A stretch of DNA of 5,289 nucleotides from Tannerella sp. GTDB taxonomy: Bacteria; Bacteroidota; Bacteroidia; Bacteroidales; Tannerellaceae. Location of the stretch: positions 1-5,289 of the forward strand of contig JAISGW010000115.1 in NCBI GenBank assembly GCA_031262895.1, given 5' to 3'. A model generated the notes under the pieces. The model did no database searches, had not been told where the DNA came from, and worked only from the letters and a program-made list of their open reading frames with translations. Below are positions 1 through 5,289 of this stretch, piece after piece; the first letter of the stretch is position 1, and each line of letters starts with the position of its first letter. Made by a program: the position numbers and the translations under genes.

Positions 1-47
1 TCCTTAGGCGTGATACGGTTCTCTTTCATTTCAAAATCATTTTGCAT
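1..47 (-). CDS. Probable 5' end of a gene cut by the left edge
   Basis: The minus strand opens a reading frame at ATG 47-45, with a second in-frame ATG at 29-27, and stays open to the edge. It reads MQNDFEMKENRITPK, so the protein may begin at MKENRITPK. The composition (charged, no hydrophobic stretch) fits a cytosolic protein rather than a secreted one. A promoter-like sequence and a 19-bp direct repeat lie 20 to 60 bases upstream, which supports a real gene start. There is no obvious Shine-Dalgarno sequence, which is common in Bacteroidota. Only about 15 codons are visible, so no family can be named, and chance openness cannot be excluded. Confidence 0.45.
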   Translation of the reverse strand, partial: MQNDFEMKENRITPK

Positions 48-67
48 TTATGCCACGAAAATAGGAG

Positions 68-105
68 GACAAATCGTACAAGAAGTGACAAATCGTGCAA
101 AAGTG
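68..105. repeat. 19-bp direct repeat, candidate operator
   Basis: Two adjacent copies begin GACAAATCGT, at 68 and at 87. They match at 13 of the first 14 bases (GACAAATCGTACAA and GACAAATCGTGCAA). The 19-bp period is close to two helical turns, so a dimeric or two-headed regulator could bind both copies on one DNA face; AraC-type regulators often use such direct half-sites. The repeat lies just upstream of the minus-strand gene start at 47 or 29. The repeat itself is seen directly; the operator role is inferred. Confidence 0.5.
70..101 (-). promoter_or_regulatory. Promoter-like sequence for the left-edge gene
   Basis: On the minus strand, TTTG at 101-98 is followed after 19 bases by TACGATTTG at 78-70. 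The Bacteroidota sigma-ABfr consensus is TTTG, 19-21 bases, then TAnnTTTG. The match is good except for one extra base inside the -7 element. It would place the transcript start about 10 to 20 bases before the first ATG. It overlaps both direct-repeat copies almost completely, so a regulator bound there would compete with or contact RNA polymerase. Part of the promoter resemblance may come from the repeated motif itself. Confidence 0.35.
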
Positions 106-144
106 ATTAGAAATCAGAAAACAGGGGACAGAAGTTGGGAGATA

Positions 145-256
145 GCAAGACAATAAGACTATGAGACTGTAAGACTTTTAGACAATAAGAATAAGAGATT
201 CGTCTAATAATCTAATAGTCTCATAGTCTAATGGTCTTATAATCTCATGGTCTTGC
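145..256. repeat. Inverted array of degenerate 8-bp tandem repeats with TTCG centre
   Basis: The left arm is a run of octamers of the form (A/G/T)AGAC-N-(A/G/T)-T starting at 147, 155, 163, 171 and 179. The right arm carries the complementary unit, TCT(A/C/T)AT plus two bases, starting at 203, 211, 219, 227, 235 and 243. The arms are symmetric about position 200.5. Positions 145-151 pair perfectly with 250-256, and 196-198 with 203-205 around a TTCG loop at 199-202. I count about 40 Watson-Crick pairs in 54 positions, plus three G-T wobbles. The array ends four bases from the stop codon of the ABC permease. In RNA it would form a long, interrupted AU-rich hairpin, which could stabilise or end the operon transcript. 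I do not recognise it as a named family. Confidence 0.75.
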
Positions 257-259
257 AGC

Positions 260-1228
260 TTAGCGCGAGCGGACTTCCTTGCGCATGAAGGAGGCGTAGC
301 CGAGGGCAAAAATCAAGACCGTGGCGGCAATCAGACCCGTCAACTGGGGCCAGACGACCAGCAGGCTTTGTCCCAAAGGCAGCGGACTGGGTATGGCACC
401 GCTGACCTGCTCCATGGTGAGCGGCCCTATGCTACGTACCGAAGGTTCCAGCAGTGTGGAGGTGGCTTCTGAGAACAATTCGCCGGGGGCAAATTGCAAC
501 AAGTCCATCATGTGCCGCTGGTAGGCCAGCACCTGCATGTTCGTCACCATCATGCCCGAAGGGCTGAGTACCTTCGCCACCAGCCCCAGTATCATGTTGA
601 AGAACACGCTGAAGAACAGCCATACGGCGATGCAGGCCAAAGCCGAAGTGGCCGCCTGCTTGAACTTGATGGAAAAGAAGATGGCCAGGTTCAGCCAAAA
701 AGCCACATAGACAATAGACACCACGATGAAGGCGATGACCCGCAGAAACTCTTCCGGCGTAGGGGGGATGCCCAAGGAAATCAAGCCGAAGCCCATCACG
801 AGGAATCCCAGAGCGAACAGCAGCGTGCCGATGACAATCAGCGCCGCTGTGAACTTCGCATTGATCAAATAGTCGCGTGGGATGGGTTGCGAAAGTATCC
901 GGCTCAGGGTGCCCTTGCTTTGCTCCGTGTTTATCGCATCAAAGCCCAGCGCGATGCCTAAGAGCGGCCCAAGAAAGCTGATGAACACAGTGAAGGAGGG
1001 CAAGCTGCCGTCGGTCAGCGTGAAGAGCTTGAGGAAGAAGAAGGAGTTCTCGGGCGCACCAGGCTTGAGGGCCGCGCCGAAGTTCGACAGCGCCGTGTAG
1101 AGCGAGCCTCCGCAGGTGAGCGCCATGATGAAGAAGAGGATGATGATGCGCCAGCTCCTCAGGTGGTCGCAGACCTCTTTGCGTACGATGACCCCGAAGG
1201 GGGAAAGGGGGCGACTGTTACTCTTCAT
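260..1228 (-). CDS. ABC-2 type transporter permease subunit
   Basis: This 322-residue inner-membrane protein is the membrane half of an ABC exporter-type complex. About six hydrophobic helices are visible, near residues 27-47, 79-99, 125-150, 163-186, 194-218 and 286-312. Between helices 2 and 3 lies the conserved cytoplasmic stretch FDAINTEQSKGTLSRILSQP (97-116), typical of NosY-like ABC-2 permeases, where it is thought to contact the ATPase. A hydrophilic loop at about 225-285 probably faces the periplasm. I chose ATG 1228-1226 because AAGGAG lies 7 bases upstream and the protein then begins with a normal cytosolic tail; the open frame extends upstream, but only inside the ATPase gene. The start overlaps the ATPase end by 11 bases, suggesting translational coupling. 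The substrate is unknown. NosY-like similarity does not imply nitrous oxide metabolism, since no other nos genes are visible. Confidence 0.9.
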   Translation of the reverse strand: MKSNSRPLSPFGVIVRKEVCDHLRSWRIIILFFIMALTCGGSLYTALSNFGAALKPGAPENSFFFLKLFTLTDGSLPSFTVFISFLGPLLGIALGFDAINTEQSKGTLSRILSQPIPRDYLINAKFTAALIVIGTLLFALGFLVMGFGLISLGIPPTPEEFLRVIAFIVVSIVYVAFWLNLAIFFSIKFKQAATSALACIAVWLFFSVFFNMILGLVAKVLSPSGMMVTNMQVLAYQRHMMDLLQFAPGELFSEATSTLLEPSVRSIGPLTMEQVSGAIPSPLPLGQSLLVVWPQLTGLIAATVLIFALGYASFMRKEVRSR

Positions 1229-1958
1229 GATAAGCTCCTTCAAAATAGCGGCTGTACACTTCGTCCAGCCCGTGTTCCTTTTTATGGATGTCTTCCAACT
1301 TGAGCAGCCCGAGCAGCTTCCCCTTGCCGAAGAAGGCCACCCGGTCGCAAACACGCTGCACCTGGTCGAGCAGGTGCGAGGAGAAGAGGACGGTCAAGCC
1401 TTCCTCGCGGCTGAGGCGGTGTACGAGTTCGATGAAATCCTTGACGCCTTCCGGGTCGATACCGGAGGTCGGCTCGTCAAGGATGATGACTTCGGGCGAC
1501 TTGATCAGCACGTCGGCCAGACCTAAGCGCTGGCGCATGCCGCGCGAGTAGGTGCCGGCCTTTTTGCCCGTTTCGGCGCCCAGGCCGACCTTTTCGAGCA
1601 ATTCGGCTGCCTTGCCGCGGGCTTCCGTTTTCCGAAACCCGTTCAACTGCGCCGTATAAACCAGATTCTCGGTGCCGGTCATTTCGTCGTAAAAGCCTAC
1701 ATCCTCTGGAAGGTAACCCACCTTGCGCTTTACCTCTACCGGATGCCGGGTCGAATCAATGCCGCAGACTTCCACTTGGCCGGAGGTCGGCTCCGTCAAA
1801 CCCAGCATCATCAGGATGGTAGTCGACTTCCCCGCCCCGTTGGGGCCGAGCAGGCCGAACACCTCGCCCTTATAAATGTCCAGTTCGAGGTTGTCGACAG
1901 CCGTGAACCGTCCGTAGCGCTTCGTCAAGCCGGACAGCGATATCACTGCTTGCGGCAT
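1218..1958 (-). CDS. ABC transporter ATP-binding protein (ABC-2 / NosF-like class)
   Basis: This 246-residue cytoplasmic ATPase powers the adjacent permease. All nucleotide-binding motifs are present: Walker A GPNGAGKS (38-45), Q-loop region GYLPE (81-85, with Glu where classical importers have Gln, common in ABC-2 exporters), signature YSRGMRQ (137-143, replacing LSGGQ), Walker B VIILDEP (157-163) with catalytic Glu162, D-loop SGID, and switch His195 in SSHLL. The ATPase therefore looks intact. The C-terminal 30 residues after the H-loop (LEDIHKKEHGLDEVYSRYF) form the short helical tail common in this class. GGGAGGAG lies a few bases before the ATG, inside the end of the upstream Ig-like gene, only 3 bases past its stop codon. 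The tight spacing makes a single transcript very likely. Confidence 0.95.
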   Translation of the reverse strand: MPQAVISLSGLTKRYGRFTAVDNLELDIYKGEVFGLLGPNGAGKSTTILMMLGLTEPTSGQVEVCGIDSTRHPVEVKRKVGYLPEDVGFYDEMTGTENLVYTAQLNGFRKTEARGKAAELLEKVGLGAETGKKAGTYSRGMRQRLGLADVLIKSPEVIILDEPTSGIDPEGVKDFIELVHRLSREEGLTVLFSSHLLDQVQRVCDRVAFFGKGKLLGLLKLEDIHKKEHGLDEVYSRYFEGAYHEE

Positions 1959-1961
1959 GGC

Positions 1962-3116
1962 TTATCTCCTCCCGTATTTGCGGAACAGCAAATAGACACT
2001 GCCCAGGGCGGCAACGATAATCAGGATGCCCAGCCAGCCCCATACGGCGGAAGTTCTCACCGTGACGCGGAACTCGGCGGAGGCGTTCGCTTCGGCGGTG
2101 CGCACGGTCATGCGCACGATGTAGTCGCCGGGAATGGCCTTCTTGGCCGCTTTCAGGGTGGCTACCACTTGTGCCCTTTCGCCGGCCTGCAGCGAGGTGA
2201 CTTCGGAAGGCGCGTAGGATACTTCCCAGCCGTTGGGCTTGGCGTCGGAGAGGCGTATGCCCATCAGGGCGGCAGAGCCGGTGTTCTCGACAACGAGGTC
2301 GATTTTCTTGGTCTCGCCCGCCGTGACGGTCGTGCTCAGCAAGCCTTCCGGCGTGGTCAGCTCCAAGCCGTAGGTGCCGGTGATGACAACCTGCAAGGTC
2401 AGGGAGGCGGAAGTCGATTTGGTGACCGCCTGCACGGGGATATTGTAAGTGCCGGCCGTCACGTTGGCGGGCGGCGCGATGTCTATGCTGATGTTAGAGG
2501 TGGCATTAGGCTCCACTTGGGCCGAGGTGGCCTGCCGATAATTCGCCTTGAAAACGACGCCCCAGCCTTTAGGTGCGTTGGCCACCAAGGCGTATTCCTG
2601 TTCGTCGGAGGTCTCGTTCTTGAGCTTGGCCTGGTAGGTGAAGGAGGACTTGCTGTTGCCTTGCATGTTGGGCTGGTCGCAGGTCAGTTCCGTCTTGTAA
2701 GTGCCCTGTTCCGAGACGGTCAGGGTCAGCGGCAGTTCGGCTAAGCCTTGGGCGATAACCTTGAAATGGTAGGAACCCTTGTTCACCTTCAGCGGCACGT
2801 CCACCTTCAGGTTGAAGCTCCTTTTTTCTCCCGGTAAGACCGACATTTCTTCAATGGTGTAGGCGCCGGCGTTCAGGGTGGCCGTCCAGCCGCGCGGCAA
2901 GCCTTCGACCGAAAGGACGGCGTTCTCTTCCTGTTTGCTCTTGTTCATCAGGTCGATGCCGTAATTCACCGTTTGTCCGGGCGGGACGGAGACTTCCGCA
3001 TAAGGGGTATATAACACGGCGGCGGGTGCGTCTGTTTGGTCGACTGCGCCCGCCATGTTGGGGAGCAGGCCCCAAGCGAGTAAGAGTAGTGATAGACTGA
3101 ATTTGTTAGTTGCCAT
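1962..3116 (-). CDS. Secreted, membrane-anchored protein with three NEW3/Ig-like repeats (ABC-associated)
   Basis: This 384-residue protein has a Sec signal peptide (hydrophobic 8-18, likely cleavage after MAGA at 24), a long beta-rich body, and a C-terminal helix at about 358-378 followed by RKYGRR. It should therefore be anchored in the inner membrane with its body in the periplasm. Three repeats are visible: a P-x-GW motif at 74-77, 182-185 and 294-297, and a G-x-Y strand (KGSYHF, AGTYNI, PGDYIV) near 113, 221 and 329, a regular spacing of 108. This matches the NEW3 (NPCBM-associated, COG1470) Ig-like family, which often sits beside ABC-2 ATPase and permease genes. As first gene of the operon it has its own promoter. 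It probably works as the external partner of the transporter, binding substrate or envelope. The family name is from recognition, not a search; the exact role is unknown. Confidence 0.85.
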   Translation of the reverse strand: MATNKFSLSLLLLAWGLLPNMAGAVDQTDAPAAVLYTPYAEVSVPPGQTVNYGIDLMNKSKQEENAVLSVEGLPRGWTATLNAGAYTIEEMSVLPGEKRSFNLKVDVPLKVNKGSYHFKVIAQGLAELPLTLTVSEQGTYKTELTCDQPNMQGNSKSSFTYQAKLKNETSDEQEYALVANAPKGWGVVFKANYRQATSAQVEPNATSNISIDIAPPANVTAGTYNIPVQAVTKSTSASLTLQVVITGTYGLELTTPEGLLSTTVTAGETKKIDLVVENTGSAALMGIRLSDAKPNGWEVSYAPSEVTSLQAGERAQVVATLKAAKKAIPGDYIVRMTVRTAEANASAEFRVTVRTSAVWGWLGILIIVAALGSVYLLFRKYGRR

Positions 3117-3144
3117 GTCCTTGTTGATATTAGTATAGACGCGG

Positions 3145-3152
3145 CAAAATTA
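3145..3152 (-). promoter_or_regulatory. -7 element of the Ig-like / ABC operon promoter
   Basis: The minus strand reads TAATTTTG at 3152-3145, an exact TAnnTTTG match, ending 28 bases before the ATG at 3116. A clear TTTG -33 box is not visible at 19 to 21 bases upstream. The predicted leader is about 20 bases and contains AAGGA immediately before the start codon. Confidence 0.6.
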
Positions 3153-3227
3153 CATTGCCTTCTTATGATGTGGCTGTTAAATGATTTGAAACTTTCTTGT
3201 GCGCCGCAAACGTTGCCTCCTTATATG

Positions 3228-3235
3228 TACTTTTG
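3228..3235 (+). promoter_or_regulatory. -7 element of the Uma2-family gene promoter
   Basis: TACTTTTG at 3228-3235 is an exact TAnnTTTG match, 29 bases before ATG 3265. No good TTTG -33 box is present at the expected distance. Because it lies downstream of the alternative upstream ATG at 3199, it decides in favour of the 3265 start for the gene. Confidence 0.65.
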
Positions 3236-3264
3236 TTATCCGAACATTAAAAAGAACAGCAGTT

Positions 3265-3855
3265 ATGGAACTTTCTTTAGACTTCAACAAGCAGTACAGC
3301 TATGCCGACTACCTTACCTGGATAGACGACAAGCGCCGGGAACTGATTAACGGCTTTGTGCGGATGATGCTGCCCGCTCCCACAAAGGCACACGCTTCCG
3401 TTTCGGGTAACATCGTGTATGAAATGCAGTATTACTCCCGCCTCCATGGAGGCCCCTGCCAAGTCTTCTATGCCCCCTTCGACGTGCGCTTGCCTAAGAA
3501 CGGGGAAAGGGAGGACGACAAACTGTACAATGTGGTACAGCCCGACATCTGCGTTGTCTGCGACCCGAACAAGCTGGACGAGCGCGGTTGCCTCGGCGCG
3601 CCCGACTTGATAGTGGAGATATTGTCGAAATCGAACCGCCAGTATGACCTCCACGACAAATATATGCTGTACGAGAAATCCGGCGTACAGGAATATTGGG
3701 TCGTTGAACCCAAGTATAAGGACGTGACTGTCTACCTGCTCGGCGAAGACGGGAAATACGCCGAAGGGAAGTATTACGAAGGCAAGGCCCTTATCCCCGT
3801 CCACGTGCTTCCCGGTCTGGAGCTTGACACCGAGGACATTTTCAAGGGCGTATAA
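3265..3855 (+). CDS. Uma2 family (DUF820) putative endonuclease
   Basis: The 196-residue product has the order of conserved blocks of the Uma2/DUF820 family, which has a PD-(D/E)xK nuclease-like fold: RELING (25-30) with Glu26, a histidine region TKAHASVSGNI (40-50), YAPFDVRLP (69-77), QPDICVVCD (92-100) with Asp94, GAPDLIVEILSKSN (111-124) with Glu118, DKYMLYEKSGVQEYWVV (131-147), and a C-terminal strand VLPGLELDTEDIF. Asp94 and Glu118 are the best candidates for metal ligands and both are present, so the protein looks intact and full length. I chose ATG 3265 because an exact -7 element lies between it and the upstream in-frame ATG at 3199. It stands alone, divergent from the ABC operon, with its own hairpin behind it. 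The family's biological role is poorly defined; nuclease activity is inferred from the fold. Confidence 0.88.
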   Translation: MELSLDFNKQYSYADYLTWIDDKRRELINGFVRMMLPAPTKAHASVSGNIVYEMQYYSRLHGGPCQVFYAPFDVRLPKNGEREDDKLYNVVQPDICVVCDPNKLDERGCLGAPDLIVEILSKSNRQYDLHDKYMLYEKSGVQEYWVVEPKYKDVTVYLLGEDGKYAEGKYYEGKALIPVHVLPGLELDTEDIFKGV

Positions 3856-3880
3856 GGTAGCATCCCCCTTGATCCCCTTT

Positions 3881-3928
3881 TGCGAAGGTCGGCCATAGCG
3901 CCGGCCTTTGTGCTATATGTATTTTTTT
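3881..3928 (+). terminator. GC-rich hairpin behind the Uma2-family gene
   Basis: AAGGTCGGC (3885-3893) pairs with GCCGGCCTT (3900-3908), giving nine pairs including one wobble around the loop CATAGC. The stem can be lengthened outward with weaker pairs. A run of seven T lies at 3922-3928, 13 bases beyond the core stem rather than directly against it, so this is a non-standard intrinsic terminator. It separates the Uma2 gene from the sigma factor operon. Confidence 0.55.
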
Positions 3929-3972
3929 GCGGAGAGGTTACGTTTCCCGCTTTCGATTGTCATTAGGACGAA

Positions 3973-4476
3973 ATGGAACAAGAAGTATTCAAACAAACCA
4001 TCTTGCCGATGCGTCCCCGCCTGCTGGCTTACGCGCTGAGGCTGACCGACAATCCGGAGGATGCGGAAGATGTCATTCAGGAAGTCTTTCTCAAGCTCTG
4101 GGATATGCGCGACAAGCTGGTCGAATACGACAATGTCCCCGCCCTCTCCGTGCAAATAACCAAGCACCTCTGCCTGAATCTCCTCAAGACGAGGAAACGC
4201 TGGAGCACGGACACGCCCGACGAGGCGGAACCGGAGAACGAAAATGCCGCCCCCGACCGCCGGCTGGAACAAAGCGATGCGCTGCACTGCCTCTTCTCCA
4301 TCGTAGACCGTCTGCCCGGACTCCAGCAGGCCGTCTTGCGGATGAAGCATCTCGAAGGCCTCGAAGTGGAGGAAATCGCTGCCCTGACGGGAAGCTCGCC
4401 GGAAGCCATCCGGATGAACCTCTCGCGGGCCAGGAAAAAGGTGAAAGCCTGTTTTTTCAAATTGAACAAAGCATGA
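3973..4476 (+). CDS. ECF-type sigma-70 family RNA polymerase sigma factor
   Basis: The 167-residue protein has the two-domain build of an extracytoplasmic-function sigma factor. Region 2 (about 10-75) contains NPEDAEDVIQEVFLKLW (27-43), the classical region 2.2 core-binding helix, and ITKHLCLNLLKTRKR (62-76). An acidic linker (about 80-105) follows. Region 4 (about 112-160) has LPGLQQAVLRMKHLEG and the helix-turn-helix EVEEIAALTGSSPEAIRMNLSRARKKV, which should recognise the -35 region. No C-terminal extra domain is present. Its stop overlaps the start of the next gene by four bases (ATGA), the usual arrangement with a cognate anti-sigma factor. A weak -7-like TACGTTTC sits at 3939-3946, but I see no convincing promoter pair; the operon may be self-activated through a different motif. 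The target genes are unknown. Confidence 0.93.
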   Translation: MEQEVFKQTILPMRPRLLAYALRLTDNPEDAEDVIQEVFLKLWDMRDKLVEYDNVPALSVQITKHLCLNLLKTRKRWSTDTPDEAEPENENAAPDRRLEQSDALHCLFSIVDRLPGLQQAVLRMKHLEGLEVEEIAALTGSSPEAIRMNLSRARKKVKACFFKLNKA

Positions 4477-5021
4477 TGGATAGCGACAAACTACAAAGGA
4501 TAGACCTGCTGCTGGAACGCTTCTTCGAAGGCGAGACCTCGAAAGCCGAAGAAGAGGAACTGTATGCCTTCTTCGCCTCCGGCGAGGTGCCGGAAAGGCT
4601 CCGGCCCTATTGCAGCCTGTTCAAATACATAACCGACGAGCTGCCACGGGAACTGGAAGCCGCCGAAGCGGGCTTCACACTCCCCCGCCGGAGCAGGCTC
4701 CGCTTCCTGTGGCGCGGTCTCGTCGCCTTGGCCGCCGCCCTCCTGTTGGGCGGCCTTTTCCTCACGCGTTTCCTCGACAGGAAGCCGGCTACCTCCGAAC
4801 CCTACGCCTACTGCTACATCCGGCGTGACGGGAAAACCATCACCGACCCGGCCCTCGTACGCCCCGTCGTGGAGGCTACCCTGCAACAACTCGCCCTGCA
4901 AAAACAGCAAACCGACTCGCTCTACCGGAAAGCGCAGGATTGGCAGGAGCAACTCCTCGAAGCCTTCCCCGACCCTTATGCCCGGCAAGCCGCCCGTCAA
5001 ATCCTGAACGACAATTTATAA
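4473..5021 (+). CDS. Single-pass membrane protein, probable anti-sigma factor
   Basis: The 182-residue protein starts at ATG 4473 within the sigma factor stop (an ATGATG pair, so Met may be at 4473 or 4476). The N-terminal cytosolic part has RIDLLLERFFEGETSKAEEEELYAFF (9-34), resembling the helical sigma-binding start of FecR-like anti-sigma factors. One transmembrane helix lies at about 79-99, flanked by Arg residues (PRRSRLR before, RFLDRK after). A periplasmic tail of about 80 residues follows, predicted largely helical and Gln-rich (ATLQQLALQKQQTDSLYRKAQDWQEQLLEAF), possibly a short coiled coil. No FecR domain and no zinc-binding HxxxCxxC anti-sigma motif are present, so it is not a classical type. 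The anti-sigma role is inferred from gene order, overlap and topology. Confidence 0.75.
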   Translation: MMDSDKLQRIDLLLERFFEGETSKAEEEELYAFFASGEVPERLRPYCSLFKYITDELPRELEAAEAGFTLPRRSRLRFLWRGLVALAAALLLGGLFLTRFLDRKPATSEPYAYCYIRRDGKTITDPALVRPVVEATLQQLALQKQQTDSLYRKAQDWQEQLLEAFPDPYARQAARQILNDNL

Positions 5022-5050
5022 CTCACTATCAATATTAGAATAACAATCTT

Positions 5051-5289
5051 ATGCAAACGAAAAAATGTGCTTTACTGGCCGCATTGCTACTTCTCGGAAG
5101 TCTTTCGGCCGACCTGTCCGCCCAAACCCACCTCACCGCGCTGATGAAGAAATGTGAAAGCCTGTCCAATGTGGACATGAGTATCATCCGCAAGCGCGAC
5201 CCGCAGACGAAGGAACTTTACAACGCCGTCGTCACGGTCAGCATCAAAAACAATGCGCCCCTGATGCAGGAATTCCTGGCCGCCTTCAA
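5051..5289 (+). CDS. Secreted protein of the sigma operon, cut by the right edge (possibly DUF5024-like)
   Basis: The first 79 codons are visible. The N-terminus is a Sec signal peptide: MQTKK, hydrophobic 7-16, and probable cleavage in DLSAQ after Ala24. No lipobox cysteine is present. The mature part begins QTHLTALMKKCESLSNVDMS and continues with charged, beta-like sequence (ELYNAVVTVSIKNNAPLMQEF). I have a weak recollection of similar small exported Bacteroidales proteins annotated DUF5024 beside sigma factors, but this needs a profile search. It begins 29 bases after the anti-sigma gene in an AT-rich spacer without a clear Shine-Dalgarno sequence, so it probably belongs to the same operon and may be the regulated product or a sensory partner. 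Confidence 0.8.
   Translation, partial: MQTKKCALLAALLLLGSLSADLSAQTHLTALMKKCESLSNVDMSIIRKRDPQTKELYNAVVTVSIKNNAPLMQEFLAAF

Noticed and set aside
145..256. CRISPR array
   Set aside because: The units are 8 bp with no spacers and are arranged as mirror arms; no cas genes are nearby.
145..256. Insertion sequence or MITE terminal repeats
   Set aside because: No transposase and no target-site duplication are visible, and the arms meet at a four-base centre rather than flanking an internal segment. A MITE-like origin cannot be fully excluded.
1229..1354. Upstream 42-residue extension of the ABC permease
   Set aside because: It lies entirely inside the ATPase gene in another frame and has Ser/Trp/Cys-rich non-family sequence, while ATG 1228 has a good AAGGAG and gives a normal N-terminus.
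260..1958. Nitrous oxide reductase maturation genes nosF/nosY
   Set aside because: The ATPase and permease resemble that class, but no nosZ, nosD or nosL is present and the operon partner is an Ig-like protein, so the specific gene names are not justified.
1743..2744. A 333-codon open frame on the plus strand opposite the Ig-like gene
   Set aside because: It is antisense to a gene with a clear signal peptide, three repeats and a membrane anchor. Its translation is Gly/Arg/His/Gln-rich low-complexity sequence without recognisable motifs, typical of a shadow frame in GC-rich DNA.
3199..3264. 22-residue N-terminal extension of the Uma2 protein
   Set aside because: An exact -7 promoter element (3228-3235) lies inside it, and family members start near the MELSLDF region; the extension would not be transcribed from that promoter.
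3927..4472. Long upstream open extension of the anti-sigma frame through the whole sigma factor gene
   Set aside because: The extension is Arg/Pro/Gly-rich, overlaps a sigma factor with clear domains, and would remove the ATGA-coupled start. The real start is 4473 (or 4476).

Overview
The window looks like chromosomal DNA from a Gram-negative Bacteroidota, most likely Bacteroidales. The evidence is two exact TAnnTTTG promoter -7 elements, AT-rich gaps between GC-rich genes, a small ECF sigma / membrane anti-sigma pair followed by a secreted protein, and a Uma2-type protein. Coding GC looks higher than in typical Bacteroides (estimated by eye), so I do not name a genus.

Layout. Positions 1-47 (minus) hold the probable first codons of a gene running off the left edge. 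A 19-bp direct repeat that overlaps a promoter-like sequence lies upstream of it. Positions 145-256 hold an unusual inverted array of 8-bp repeats centred on TTCG. Positions 260-3116 (minus) are a tight three-gene operon, in transcription order: a secreted, membrane-anchored protein with three Ig-like (NEW3-type) repeats, an ABC-2 type ATPase, and a six-helix ABC-2 permease. The inverted array sits directly behind this operon. Positions 3117-3264 are a divergent promoter region. Positions 3265-3855 (plus) encode a Uma2/DUF820 family protein, followed by a GC-rich hairpin. From 3973 to the right edge (plus) lies a second operon: an ECF sigma factor, a single-pass membrane protein that is probably its anti-sigma factor (4-nt overlap), and the start of a secreted protein.

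How they fit together. The minus-strand genes probably form one exporter or envelope machine: the ATPase drives the permease, and the Ig-like protein acts on the outer face of the inner membrane. Its substrate cannot be read from sequence. The right-hand operon looks like an envelope signalling unit in which the membrane protein holds the sigma factor inactive and the secreted protein is a regulated output or sensor. Nothing here is clearly a defence system or mobile element. The most unexplained signals are the octamer inverted array and the direct-repeat operator candidate at the left edge.
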